Shown here: positions 7,590 to 15,849 of the stretch, piece after piece
Layout: the number at the start of each line of letters is the position of its first letter
How positions within the stretch are numbered: the stretch's first letter is position 1
Position numbers and translations under genes: made by a program
NCBI GenBank assembly: GCA_022567365.1
Contig: JADFHG010000001.1
Span: forward strand, 1 to 25,111
Reading direction: 5' to 3'
Origin: Planctomycetota bacterium
GTDB lineage: Bacteria > Planctomycetota > Phycisphaerae > UBA1845
Length of the DNA: 25,111 bases
The notes under the pieces: model-generated
What the model was told of the DNA's origin: nothing
Databases searched by the model: none
The model's input: only the letters and a program-made list of their open reading frames with translations

Positions 7590-8795
7590 CTAGCCGCGCG
7601 ATACCGGTAGCGGTATCGAGCCGTCGGCTCGCGGAAGCGGATCCGGTGGGACGATGTTGACGGCGGCGCCCGTGAGTGACGCCTCGCCCCGCTCGACGCG
7701 CTCGGCAAACGCGACGGTTTCGTCGTACAGAGCATCGAGTATTTCCGCCTCGTCGACGGAGCGAGTCTGCTCACCCTGGACGTAGATCACGCCGCGCCCC
7801 TTGCCCGCAAACACGGCCACGTCGGCGCCCTCGGCCTCTCCCGGTCCGTTTACAACGCACCCCATGACGGCCACTTTGACGGGAACCCTGATGCCCACGA
7901 GCTTCCGGCGCACGTCGGCGACGAGCTTGATGAGGTCGATCTCGATTCGCCCGCACGTCGGGCATGCGATCAGCTCGGGTTCGACCCGCGCCCGCATGCT
8001 CAGCGAGCAAAGCAGCTCCTTGGCATCTTCGACCTCATGAATCGGATCCGCCGCGTAGGAGATCCGGATCGTGTCGCCGATGCCCATCGCCAGCAGCGAG
8101 CCGAGCGCGGCGATCGACCGGATTCGTCCGGTTTCGGGCGGTCCGGCGTGGGTCACGCCCAAATGGAGCGGCAGGTCGAAACGCTCGCTGACCGCGCGGT
8201 AGGCATCGATGACCATGCCGGCGTCGATGCTCTTTGCGCTGATGACCACGTCGTGAAAGTCGTTCGCGTCGAAGATCCGCATGTAATCCTCGAGTATCGC
8301 GACCATCAGGCGGATCATCTCGCCGCGCGGGTCGCTCGCCAGGCGGCCCTTTTCTCGTGCCCGCCGGTCCTTGTCGGACCGCTCCACGACGCTGCCCTCG
8401 TTGACGCCGACGCGGATCGGGATGCGGCGATCGCGGCAGGCGGCGATGACGCGATCGACCTGCTTGCGATCCTTGATGTTGCCGGGGTTGAGGCGAATCT
8501 TGTGGACGCCGGCCTCTATGGCCTCGATCGCCCGTTGAAAATGGAAGTGTACGTCGGCGACGATCGGCACCGGCGATTGTTCGAGGATCGACGGCAGGGC
8601 GGCGGTGTCTCGTTTCTCGGGAACGGCGACGCGAACAATGTCGCAACCGGCCTCCGCGAGTGTACGGATTTGACGCACCGTGGCGTCGATATCATGCGTA
8701 TTAGTACTGGTCATCGACTGTATGGCGACCGGGGCGTCGCCGCCGATGGGTACGCCGCCGACCATGACCTGATGGGTTTTTCTTCTCGGTGTCAC
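7590..8795 (-). CDS. ispG: 4-hydroxy-3-methylbut-2-enyl diphosphate synthase
   Basis: This is the iron-sulfur enzyme of the MEP isoprenoid pathway that converts 2-C-methyl-erythritol 2,4-cyclodiphosphate to HMBPP. At 401 residues it is of the two-domain bacterial type. The TIM-barrel part has AIQSMTSTNTHD near 24, IVADVHFHFQRAIEA near 78, KIRLNPGNI near 99 and RVGVNEGSVVER near 128. The [4Fe-4S] site is intact: CPTCGR gives Cys278 and Cys281, and GCVVNGPGE gives Cys313 with the conserved Glu320. The GTG at 8795 is chosen because AAGGA lies 10 bases upstream and the protein begins in register with the family. A perfect 7-bp hairpin (7600-7617) covers the last codons. It is transcribed alone, towards the DUF6941-like gene. 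Confidence 0.97.
   Translation of the reverse strand: MTPRRKTHQVMVGGVPIGGDAPVAIQSMTSTNTHDIDATVRQIRTLAEAGCDIVRVAVPEKRDTAALPSILEQSPVPIVADVHFHFQRAIEAIEAGVHKIRLNPGNIKDRKQVDRVIAACRDRRIPIRVGVNEGSVVERSDKDRRAREKGRLASDPRGEMIRLMVAILEDYMRIFDANDFHDVVISAKSIDAGMVIDAYRAVSERFDLPLHLGVTHAGPPETGRIRSIAALGSLLAMGIGDTIRISYAADPIHEVEDAKELLCSLSMRARVEPELIACPTCGRIEIDLIKLVADVRRKLVGIRVPVKVAVMGCVVNGPGEAEGADVAVFAGKGRGVIYVQGEQTRSVDEAEILDALYDETVAFAERVERGEASLTGAAVNIVPPDPLPRADGSIPLPVSRG
7600..7617. repeat. Perfect hairpin in the last codons of ispG
   Basis: GATACCG, loop GTAG, CGGTATC. It lies inside the coding sequence, three codons before the stop, with no T-tract beyond it. It may help termination or mRNA stability, but this is only a possibility. 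Confidence 0.4.
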
Positions 8796-9021
8796 GGGAT
8801 TTCTATCCTTGCGGGGGTGGAACCAGGGGATTGTAGTCGTAGCCCGCGAATTTGGTCAATTGATTCGATTCCAGCTTGACGGGACCGTCGCCCGATGTTC
8901 TGCTATGTGGTAGATCGTCAATTTCATGTGGGCGCATCGACAGAATACCACCGGGACAAGACCCGGCGCAGCGTTGTCGCCCACGAAGCACATTCGCATT
9001 TGAAAAAGGGAGGTTTCATCA

Positions 9022-10050
9022 ATGTTGCACTCGATACGCATGGCTACGATCGCAGCGACCGTAGCACTTCTACAGGGCTGTGCCACCGAGCGGGCGGTCG
9101 TCAGTTTCGATTACGTCGTCACGCCGAAGCGCAGCCTGCCGGCAGGCATCAAGACCCTTGCCATCATGCCCGCAAAGCTCGGTCCGACAACGGATGAGAA
9201 ATGGTCGGACATGACGGTCACCATCCTTTCGGCCCTTACGAACGAATCGAAGACGGAGTTCGGCACCGACATCCGGGTGACGGACCGTCGCGACATGCAG
9301 GCGACGTTTGACGAAGCCGACCTCTCGGCTGCGGGCATGTCCACACGAAGCGGCGGTGCGAATCCTCGGGTTCTCGCGGCCGACGCGATGATCCTGAGCA
9401 ACATCAACGTCAAGGTTGAGAAGCACATTGGCAAGCAGCGAACGCTCTCCGGTCTGTTCGTGTCGGGGCATGGCGGCCACGGATACGGCGGCGGCTCCGC
9501 GGACATCCAGACCGAGCAGGTCGACACCGTGACGAGGAATATGACCGTTCAGACGGAATTCAAACTGGTCAACACGGCGAATCAGGAGATCATCGAGCAC
9601 TACGCGCCGCGTACGTTTACGAACACGGCCAAGACCGAGGCGAGTCCGATCTTCGGATCGAGCCAGACCGAGGCCGAACTCGATCCGCAGGATGCGATCA
9701 TCGTGGCGCTCGTCGAGCGTGGTGCCCGCGAGTTCCTCAGTCAGTTCATCAAGTGCAAGATCCACGTCGAGGCGGAGATCGAATCCAGCGGTGCCGAGGC
9801 GTGTCAGGACGGTGTGCGCATGCTCCGCGGAGAGATGTGGGAGGAAGCATTGGCCAGGTTCAGGAATGCGATGGCCGAAGAGGATCGCGACCATCAAGCG
9901 GCGTACGGCGCGGGGCTTGCGAGCGAGGCCATGGGCAAGTATGAGCAGGCGCTGAAGTACTACAAGCTCGCATGCACGGGTGAGTCCAACCCGACCTACT
10001 ACGCCGCACGGGATCGCCTGAAGACGTTCGGAAGCCGCGCCGACGGATAG
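9022..10050 (+). CDS. Envelope lipoprotein, CsgG/FlgO-like N-terminal part plus TPR repeats
   Basis: This is a 342-residue protein. The signal peptide ends in the lipobox LLQGC (Cys20), so it should be lipid-anchored in the envelope. GGGAGG is placed well before the ATG at 9022. Residues 40-125 (IKTLAIMPAKLG ... ALTNESKTEF ... VTDRRDMQATFDEADLSAAG) follow the pattern of CsgG/LpoB/FlgO-type envelope lipoproteins: a buried strand, a small amphipathic helix, then an R-x-x-[ML]-x-x-x-x-x-E helix. A His/Gly-rich loop (GHGGHGYGGG) sits near 150. The C-terminal ~80 residues are two TPR-like helical pairs (RMLRGEMWEEALARFRNAM and SEAMGKYEQALKYYKLA). CsgG kinship is pattern-based and tentative; the lipoprotein and TPR calls are firm. 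It is followed on the same strand by the LPP20-like gene. Confidence 0.85.
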   Translation: MLHSIRMATIAATVALLQGCATERAVVSFDYVVTPKRSLPAGIKTLAIMPAKLGPTTDEKWSDMTVTILSALTNESKTEFGTDIRVTDRRDMQATFDEADLSAAGMSTRSGGANPRVLAADAMILSNINVKVEKHIGKQRTLSGLFVSGHGGHGYGGGSADIQTEQVDTVTRNMTVQTEFKLVNTANQEIIEHYAPRTFTNTAKTEASPIFGSSQTEAELDPQDAIIVALVERGAREFLSQFIKCKIHVEAEIESSGAEACQDGVRMLRGEMWEEALARFRNAMAEEDRDHQAAYGAGLASEAMGKYEQALKYYKLACTGESNPTYYAARDRLKTFGSRADG

Positions 10051-10087
10051 GGGCGCAGCACGCTGATCCACATCGACGCATTGCTGC

Positions 10088-10106
10088 CACGCCGGTAATC
10101 GGCGTG
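10088..10106 (+). terminator. Possible weak terminator hairpin after the lipoprotein gene
   Basis: CACGCCG, loop GTAAT, CGGCGTG: a perfect 7-bp GC-rich stem 37 bases after the stop at 10050. No T-run follows, so intrinsic termination is uncertain; an mRNA 3'-end stabiliser is an alternative. Confidence 0.35.
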
Positions 10107-10151
10107 CTTCGCTATGTAGGTGTTTAGCGGGTTTAGGCCAACGCACCGTAG

Positions 10152-10224
10152 CGTCCGCCCCCCGTGGCGGACGTCGGCATGGCGAAACGCACTTGAACTT
10201 CTAAGGCCGCCGCAGAATGCGGCC
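10152..10224. repeat. Two GC-rich mirror modules in the 10051-10362 spacer
   Basis: The first hairpin has arms CGTCCGCC (10152-10159) and GGCGGACG (10166-10173) with a six-base loop. The second has GGCCGC (10205-10210) and GCGGCC (10219-10224). The latter continues into GCGGCCGCTAC, shared with 12283-12292. The spacer has no gene apart from these modules and the Shine-Dalgarno of the next gene. Confidence 0.6.
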
Positions 10225-10362
10225 GCTACGCGCTAGACACGTACAGGCTATGAGCTTGGCCCGCACATTGGTTTGCCGGCGATGCTCGTCGGTATCGATT
10301 CGCTTCGGCCGGCGGGTTCTCGGGTGTCCGCGACGTCACAGGTACAACGGGAGAAGATCGAG

Positions 10363-11688
10363 ATGATGAGAAACTGGTATGTTTTAGCGGGGATCGTGGC
10401 GGCGGCGGTCGTGTGCCACGGGCAACCGGCGTGGGCGCAAGGTTCGGTTTCCGCCGCTCAAAACAAACTTCTGGCCCGACGCGCCGCGGAGGCGGACTGC
10501 TATCGCAAGCTCGCGGAAACGGTCTATGGGTTGAGGCTCACCTCCACGACGTTCGTGCGCGATTTCGTCACCGAGAGCGATGAAATCCGCACCAGCGTCG
10601 ATGAGTTCATCAAGGGCGTTCGACTCGGTCCGCCGCGGTATTACGAAGACGGCACGTGCGAGGTCGATGGTGAAGTGACCGTGGCCAAGCTGATCCGAAC
10701 GCTCAAGGAGGTGCATGCCACGCACTACGAGGGCAACGTCGTCACGTCGACGCATATCGAGAGCATCAAGGAGCACCTCAAGAAGGACGTCATCCGGGCG
10801 ACCGGTGCCGGTGCCCCCAGGCCCGACCTGCCGCCCGGTTTGCCCGCGGGCGTAGAGAGTGTGATCACGCCCTTGCCGCCGAGTGCGCAGCCGTTACCGA
10901 TGTCGGTTCCGGCGATCTGGCGGACCATTCCCGCGCAGGCGAAGCTCATGGCGCTGAAGGCGGCCCGTGTGGATGCGCAGCGGAAGCTGCTCGAGCGGAT
11001 CAAGGGGCTGCGCCTCAACTCGACTACGCTGGTGCGCGATTTCGTCACCGAACAGGACGAAATCAGAACCCACGCGCAGGGCATGGTCGTCGGTTCCCGC
11101 GAAGTCTCGAGGTATTTGCACAGTGACGAACTGATCGCCGAGGTCACGATGGAGGTTGAGGTCGCACAGGTGCTGACGACGATCAAGGAACTCCACAGTG
11201 CGTATTATCATGGCAACTCCGTCACCAGCACCGACATCGTCGACATCAAGAAGCGGATCACCCGCAAGACGATCTCGGCCACCGGTTCCGGCGTTCCGGC
11301 GCCCCGCTACCTGCAACAAGCGGTAAGCGCTGGTTTCCCCATGCCCGATTGGATCGGCGAGCGTATCGCGGCGACGGGTGAGGGCACCGACAGCGAGATG
11401 CAGACCGCCCAGGGAAAGCTCCGAGCTGCGCGGGCCGCTCAACTAGACGCGCTACGCAAGATCGCAGAGCAAATCCGCGGGTTGAAAATCGAGTCCTCGA
11501 CGACCGTGGCGGACTTCGTGACCCTGCACGACGAAATCTCGGCTCAGGTTGACGCGATCATTTCCGGCGCACTGGCGGACCCGCCCATCTATTCCTCCGA
11601 TGTCGCGAGGGTAAAGGTTTCGGTGCCGGCGTCCGACGTTTGGCGTGTGGTGCATACGCACATGAAGATCGTCGATCGGCGCGGTTGA
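10363..11688 (+). CDS. Exported protein with three tandem LPP20/FlgT-like repeats
   Basis: From the ATG at 10363 (GGGAGA nine bases upstream) the protein has 441 residues; the frame is open 30 codons further upstream but the signal peptide starts at MMRNWYVL. Cleavage is expected after AWA (about residue 26). Three repeats begin near residues 31, 191 and 348, a period of about 158. Each reads A-Q-x-K-L-x-A-x-[RK]-A-A-x-x-D-x-x-R-K-[LI], then I-x-G-L-[RK]-[LI]-x-S-[ST]-T-x-V-x-D-F-V-T-x-x-D-E-I and a beta-rich end. This resembles the LPP20 lipoprotein/FlgT N-terminal fold found in surface and flagellar-motor accessory proteins. Between repeats lies a conserved linker (EGNVVTSTHIESIK / HGNSVTSTDIVDIK). 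The third repeat lacks the linker. It probably acts in the periplasm with the lipoprotein genes on either side; the role is unknown. Confidence 0.85.
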   Translation: MMRNWYVLAGIVAAAVVCHGQPAWAQGSVSAAQNKLLARRAAEADCYRKLAETVYGLRLTSTTFVRDFVTESDEIRTSVDEFIKGVRLGPPRYYEDGTCEVDGEVTVAKLIRTLKEVHATHYEGNVVTSTHIESIKEHLKKDVIRATGAGAPRPDLPPGLPAGVESVITPLPPSAQPLPMSVPAIWRTIPAQAKLMALKAARVDAQRKLLERIKGLRLNSTTLVRDFVTEQDEIRTHAQGMVVGSREVSRYLHSDELIAEVTMEVEVAQVLTTIKELHSAYYHGNSVTSTDIVDIKKRITRKTISATGSGVPAPRYLQQAVSAGFPMPDWIGERIAATGEGTDSEMQTAQGKLRAARAAQLDALRKIAEQIRGLKIESSTTVADFVTLHDEISAQVDAIISGALADPPIYSSDVARVKVSVPASDVWRVVHTHMKIVDRRG

Positions 11689-11731
11689 CGCGGCGTTGTT
11701 TACACGGATGCCATGGGCAAGCCGCAACTCG

Positions 11732-11812
11732 GGGAGGGCGAGCCTCCCGGCGAACCGTGGATTCCTCGGGTGCAACGGATTTCCAAAGGCTCAGCAGGAG
11801 CTTCGCCCTCCC
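11732..11812. repeat. Inverted-repeat module in the 11689-11866 spacer
   Basis: GGGAGGGCGA (11732-11741) is mirrored exactly by TCGCCCTCCC (11803-11812), with 61 bases between. The interior includes GAGCCTCCCGG and GGCTCAGCAGGAGCT. I recall similar text being common between genes of planctomycetes. It sits between the LPP20-like gene and the 72-residue lipoprotein gene. Confidence 0.6.
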
Positions 11813-11866
11813 GTTTGGCAACTCGTCAATTCGGCGTTGACGAAGCACTAGATCCTAAGCGAGAAG

Positions 11867-12085
11867 ATGAACATGATCTCCATCAAGAGAATAGCAGCGG
11901 TGGCCGTGCTGACATTCGCGGCACCGGTCTGGTGCGCCGGTTGCGCGTCGTCGCACACGCACGTTCGTACCTATGAGCGCACCGAGGATCCCGATCCCTA
12001 CGAGCGCGAGCGCTCGTCAACCGACGCGACGATGGTCTCGCCGGGCGAGATGCAGGGCGAAGGTGAGATGGTCAGCCCGGGATAA
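11867..12085 (+). CDS. Small lipoprotein candidate, 72 residues
   Basis: The protein starts MNMISIKRIAAVAVL and has a hydrophobic signal segment ending VWCAGC, a plausible but non-standard lipobox (Cys rather than Leu at -3). The mature part is short, polar and probably disordered: His/Thr, then Glu/Arg/Pro-rich, ending MVSPGEMQGEGEMVSPG, in which the pentapeptide MVSPG occurs twice. No catalytic motif is possible at this size. The Shine-Dalgarno is weak (GCGAGAAG). It follows the LPP20-like gene by 178 bp on the same strand and, like its neighbours, is envelope-directed. Other small Cys-anchored spacers of this type are known in many genomes without assigned roles. Confidence 0.65.
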   Translation: MNMISIKRIAAVAVLTFAAPVWCAGCASSHTHVRTYERTEDPDPYERERSSTDATMVSPGEMQGEGEMVSPG

Positions 12086-12223
12086 TCGCAACACCATCGG
12101 GGGACGTAATGTTCACCGATGATACGCGGGAATGCCTTCGCGTCGCCGTTTGCGCGGCCGCGACTCGCCCTGTGCGCGGCCCGACTCGCGGCGAGCGCGG
12201 CCCGGGCCAATAGCCTGTTGAAG

Positions 12224-12288
12224 CACCCAACGGTGGTGTGGTTGACGCACGTTCTTGGGTGTTCCACGGCCGCCACGGGGGGCGGCCG
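12224..12288. repeat. GC-rich mirror modules in the 12086-12319 spacer
   Basis: CACCCAA (12224-12230) is mirrored by TTGGGTG (12255-12261). CGGCCGCC (12267-12274) is mirrored by GGCGGCCG (12281-12288) around a six-base loop. The text GCGGCCGCTAC is shared with the module at 10219. Two converging genes end on either side (12085 plus, 12320 minus), so the hairpin could also act as a shared terminator; a T5 run follows at about 12293. Confidence 0.55.
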
Positions 12289-12319
12289 CTACTTTTTCCA
12301 AAGGCTGCCAAGGCGGCCT

Positions 12320-14581
12320 TCATCCGGCAGGCTCGATGATGAACCGGAGCTGCGCGTATCCGTCGATTTCGAAGTGTTCGACGCGAATCGTGTGCGTTCC
12401 AGGGGTGAGGTCCACGACGGCCTCGTCCGGTGTCGGGCCGTGCCAGGTCCAGTTTGTCAAGACCTCTTGGCCGTCGATAAACACCCGAACCCCGTCGTCG
12501 GAGACCGTCTTGATTCGCCACTTGCCGGCGGGTAGGCGCAGCTCGGTCTTCGCGACGGTCGCGAAATAATCGCCGGGCAGTCCGTCCGCTGGGCCGCGAT
12601 GGCCGAATCGAAGGTCGAGGTCGTCTCGGCGTTCAACCAAGATCGGCGAACCCGCGACGATCTTCGACCAATTGTCCGGCGCGGTGCGCGGGTCGTTCTC
12701 TTTCGTCCATGCGTAATACACCACCTCCCACTCGGCTTTCATCAGCGTGCCTTGCGCCCGAAGCGTTTTCCCCGCGATTGCCACATCAAATGTGAACCGG
12801 TGTACGCCGGGTTCGGTCGCTTCGACTTGGATGGTCGCTGGTGCGTGGCCGGTCGTGGGCGTGGCCGTGACGTGCCCGGTCACATTGTGGATACGATAGG
12901 CCTCCTGCGGACCCAGAATCTGCACAACACCGCTGCTCCCGCCGTTGAGCCGTTTTGGGTGGAGTCGCACGTCGCTGAAATCATACGGTCCCCATTCGTC
13001 AACAAAGATGAACTTTCGCCCGCGCCTCGCGCCCTTCGGCAGAAAGGCGTCCTGCTTGCCCTTCCTATCGCGGCAGCGATCCTCGGGGTTCACGCTGGTG
13101 TTTCGGATTCCACCGATCATTTTGCAACTAATCGCGCCTTCATCGAGGCGGCGTTTGCCACGCACGGGCGTCGATTGGTCCTTGACGCGTTTCAGGGCGG
13201 TCGCGTCGAGATCGCCCGTGACGTTCGCGGTCGTCCCGGCTAGATGCACCGTCGTCTTGGCCTCCACAAATCGATTACCACAGACCGCGCTCCCCACGTC
13301 GGACGCCAGCCGTATCGCGGTCTCGACGCGTGCGAATTTGTTGCCGCTTATGATGTTCTGCTTCGACGGACATCCGTCATGGGTTCGCCCGAAGGCTGAC
13401 GCGAGCAGATCCTTGTCGTCGTCCCACCAAAGATGAACACCGAGACGTGTGTCCTCGATCGTGTTACCGGTGATCGAGTTGTCGCGACCGTGCTCGATGG
13501 AGATCCCGTTGCGACAGTTTCGGATGCGATTGCCGGTGATGATCGTCGCGAACGAATATCCCGCCCAAATGCCGTGTTCGCAGTCGTCGAGGATGTTTTC
13601 GATGAACCGGTTCCCGCGAGAAAACGTGGCTTCGATGCCGTTGGCGGCCGCGTGGGAGAAGTCGTTTCGATAGAGCAGGTTGTTGTTGCACCCGCCTCGA
13701 CCCGTCTTGTTGACCGTCTCGTTTCCAGCGTACAGAAAGAAGCCGTCTCCGCCGTGTGTCGCGCTGTTGTAGGCGAACACGTTGTCGCTGCATTGCTCGT
13801 AGACAAGAATGCCGGTGGAATCCTGCCCGCGCGAATAGACCCCGTGGCTGTAGCCGCGTATGCAGAAATCGAACTTGTTGCTCATGATCTCGCAACGCGA
13901 AGAGCGCCACATCGCCAGCCCCCATCCGCTCATGAACGACATGTCGCTGTCCACGACGTACGTCTCGTCGCATTCGACGAGGCAAATCCCGTTTTGCCCG
14001 TTGCGTGCGCGGCATCCGCGCACGGTTGATTTCGGACAACGAAGCATGTAGATCCCCGCGCCGTACCGCAGCCATTCGTTGTCGTCGTTCTCGTGGCCGT
14101 AGATCCAGTCCGAGAGGTCTTCGGCTTCCGGTGTGCTTGCCAGGCGTTGTCGAAAGTTTCGCGAGACGTCGCAACCGTCAAGCGTAAGACCTGGGGCGTC
14201 TTCCGCGTAAACGCCGATCTTGTAACCGCGCACGACGGCGTTCTTCAGTGTGATGTCCTTGCCTTGGATCACGATTCCCCTGCCGGTGTAGCGGTCCGGA
14301 TCGAGATCGTCCGCGGCACCGACCAGCGTTGCGCCTGCGAAATCGACCGTGATCCCGTTGCCTCGGATGATGACCGCGGCGCGGTTCTCAGCGGCGGCGA
14401 GGCGGTAGACACCAGGCTCGATGCGTGCGTTTGAAGTGATCTCGATGCCCGGTTTGTCCAAACGAATGGTGGGCGTTTGTTCGAGCGCGATCGAAGACGG
14501 CCCGCCTACGAGCAGAAAGAGCAGCGCGACTCGGGCGTTTCCTGATTTCGTATGCCGGATCCACCGACATTCGCAATGCAT
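12320..14581 (-). CDS. Secreted right-handed beta-helix protein with C-terminal PA14-like domain
   Basis: The frame is open to 14662, but the first 27 codons translate a palindromic spacer module. The ATG at 14581 gives 753 residues with a signal segment (VALLFLLVGG, residues ~18-27). Residues ~60-450 are parallel beta-helix coils of the NosD/Pec-lyase-like type: repeated short units such as G-I-V-I-Q, N-G-I-C-L-V, N-G-I-E-A-T-F-S-R-G-N-R-F-I-E-N and S-I-T-G-N-T-I, many ending in N-x-[IF]. A linker domain follows with Tyr/Trp-rich strands. The last ~110 residues match a PA14-like carbohydrate-binding sandwich: ELRLPAGKWRIKTVSDDGVRVFIDG with the D-D-G-x-R-[LV]-x-[IV]-D-G core, then GTHTIRVEHFE. 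Such proteins bind or cut polysaccharides; no catalytic assignment can be made. The Shine-Dalgarno is not evident. Confidence 0.85.
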   Translation of the reverse strand: MHCECRWIRHTKSGNARVALLFLLVGGPSSIALEQTPTIRLDKPGIEITSNARIEPGVYRLAAAENRAAVIIRGNGITVDFAGATLVGAADDLDPDRYTGRGIVIQGKDITLKNAVVRGYKIGVYAEDAPGLTLDGCDVSRNFRQRLASTPEAEDLSDWIYGHENDDNEWLRYGAGIYMLRCPKSTVRGCRARNGQNGICLVECDETYVVDSDMSFMSGWGLAMWRSSRCEIMSNKFDFCIRGYSHGVYSRGQDSTGILVYEQCSDNVFAYNSATHGGDGFFLYAGNETVNKTGRGGCNNNLLYRNDFSHAAANGIEATFSRGNRFIENILDDCEHGIWAGYSFATIITGNRIRNCRNGISIEHGRDNSITGNTIEDTRLGVHLWWDDDKDLLASAFGRTHDGCPSKQNIISGNKFARVETAIRLASDVGSAVCGNRFVEAKTTVHLAGTTANVTGDLDATALKRVKDQSTPVRGKRRLDEGAISCKMIGGIRNTSVNPEDRCRDRKGKQDAFLPKGARRGRKFIFVDEWGPYDFSDVRLHPKRLNGGSSGVVQILGPQEAYRIHNVTGHVTATPTTGHAPATIQVEATEPGVHRFTFDVAIAGKTLRAQGTLMKAEWEVVYYAWTKENDPRTAPDNWSKIVAGSPILVERRDDLDLRFGHRGPADGLPGDYFATVAKTELRLPAGKWRIKTVSDDGVRVFIDGQEVLTNWTWHGPTPDEAVVDLTPGTHTIRVEHFEIDGYAQLRFIIEPAG

Positions 14582-14984
14582 CAAACGGCGTGAGACCGCG
14601 CGGGCTGAAGCCCGCGGCTCGGAACACAGACACGGGACATGCTCCAGTCGTCGGGTTGTCATACTCTACTCCTTGGCTTTGCGTTTACGGCGATCGGGAC
14701 TCCGGCCGACTTGCACGGCAACGTCGTTCTCGATGTCCCGTGCCGACGGACCGTTCGTTCTCCGTGGAACCCACCACGCAGCACGCACGACCGGCGGGCG
14801 CCAATGGTATACCCCACGGGGCAGTGCTGGTAGACCGGGCGTCGCTCGCGGTGCCCGTCGGATTGTGTCGCGGATCGTGCAAAAGGGTATTTACGCCGAA
14901 ATACTAGCGCCTGCGCGACGAATCCGTCCTATACTGGTCGAGCGATTCGGTGGCTTGTGGCACCGGCGTCGATCGTAGCGTCAA
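14582..14984. other. Divergent intergenic region with a palindromic module
   Basis: This 403-bp gap lies between the beta-helix gene and the Yip1 gene, which are divergent. At 14599-14616 lies CGCGGGC, loop TGAA, GCCCGCG, a mirror module that extends the beta-helix frame upstream artificially. GTGGCACCGG-like text appears near 14956. A TATACT at about 14931 could be a -10 box for the Yip1 gene, but no matching -35 is visible. No gene is seen. Confidence 0.5.
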
Positions 14985-15815
14985 ATGTTTCTGAAGGGTG
15001 CTGACACGTCGGCTAATACAAAAAGTGAGTTTGTCCTGACCGATGTAATGGTCACCGGTTCGCGGCGGACGGTGGGGCTGCGCGATATTCCGCTGGTCCT
15101 GCTGGCGCCGCGCAAGCTCTTCGCCAAGGTCGAAGACGTGACGGCGTACGGCTGGCCGTTGGCCATATTGCTCGCGATGGTGACGTTGATCGGCTACGCC
15201 ACGATCGAGACCGGACTTATCGACAGGCAGGTCGATAACGGCGTGCAGGCCCAGCTCGCGAAGATCGAGAAGGAACATAAGGACATCATCGACCGGTCCA
15301 AACTCCGGCTGATGATCGACGACACGCTGAAAACCGGGGAATTCCTCAAGATGATGACGCGGATCCAGGTCGTCGTCGCGCAGCCGGTCCTGATGTTGAC
15401 GTCTATCCTGTTGATCTCGGCTATTCTCTATGGCGTCGTCGCGTTGACCGGGCGCAAGCCCGAATGGCATACGCTGATGACCATCGGGGTATACGCCGGG
15501 TTCGTGGAAGCGATCGGAGGGCTGTTGCGCCTCGTCCTCATGCTGCGATACGCGACGTTGGAGGTGGACACGTCGGCGTCGCTGTTCACGAGGCTCGTCG
15601 ATCTGGACACCATGTTGGGGCGGGAGACCGCGACGATCGTGGCGTGTGCCCTGAGGGGTATCGATCCGTTCCATGTATGGTTCTGGATGCTGGCGGCCCT
15701 TGGGCTTTCCGTAACGGCGCAGCTTCGCGGTTGGAAGCTGTGGGCCACTTGCTGCATGCTCTGGCTGATCGGTGCCGGTCTGCGTGCCGGATTCGCCTTC
15801 GCCCAGGTCGCGTAG
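14985..15815 (+). CDS. Yip1-family multi-pass membrane protein (YknW-like position)
   Basis: Up to 276 residues. The start is uncertain: ATG at 14985 or 15048 (MVTGSRRTVGL), neither with a clear Shine-Dalgarno. LLAPRKLFAKVEDVTAYGWPL is the usual Yip1-type entry segment. Membrane segments follow near residues 58-75, 133-153 (VLMLTSILLISAILYGVVAL), 165-185, 230-245 and 252-272. A charged amphipathic loop (IEKEHKDIIDRSKLRLMIDD) lies between the first two. ALTGRKPEWHTLMTIGVYAGF is typical of this family. In Bacillus, the Yip1 protein YknW precedes and helps assemble the YknXYZ transporter; the same gene order here suggests a matching role (inference). It is separated from the next gene by a 193-bp spacer with repeat modules. 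Confidence 0.85.
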   Translation: MFLKGADTSANTKSEFVLTDVMVTGSRRTVGLRDIPLVLLAPRKLFAKVEDVTAYGWPLAILLAMVTLIGYATIETGLIDRQVDNGVQAQLAKIEKEHKDIIDRSKLRLMIDDTLKTGEFLKMMTRIQVVVAQPVLMLTSILLISAILYGVVALTGRKPEWHTLMTIGVYAGFVEAIGGLLRLVLMLRYATLEVDTSASLFTRLVDLDTMLGRETATIVACALRGIDPFHVWFWMLAALGLSVTAQLRGWKLWATCCMLWLIGAGLRAGFAFAQVA

Positions 15816-15849
15816 CAGCCCGTTGAAGGAATATGATCTGTATGTGTGG

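Noticed and set aside
8037..8879. 280-codon plus-strand frame
   Set aside because: Shadow of ispG, whose catalytic cysteines are intact on the minus strand.
9070..10146. 358-codon minus-strand frame
   Set aside because: Shadow of the TPR lipoprotein; Arg/Leu/Asp/His-rich without signal or domain.
14925..14940. TATACT as promoter -10 of the Yip1 gene
   Set aside because: No -35-like hexamer lies 15-19 bases upstream, so it was not listed as a promoter.
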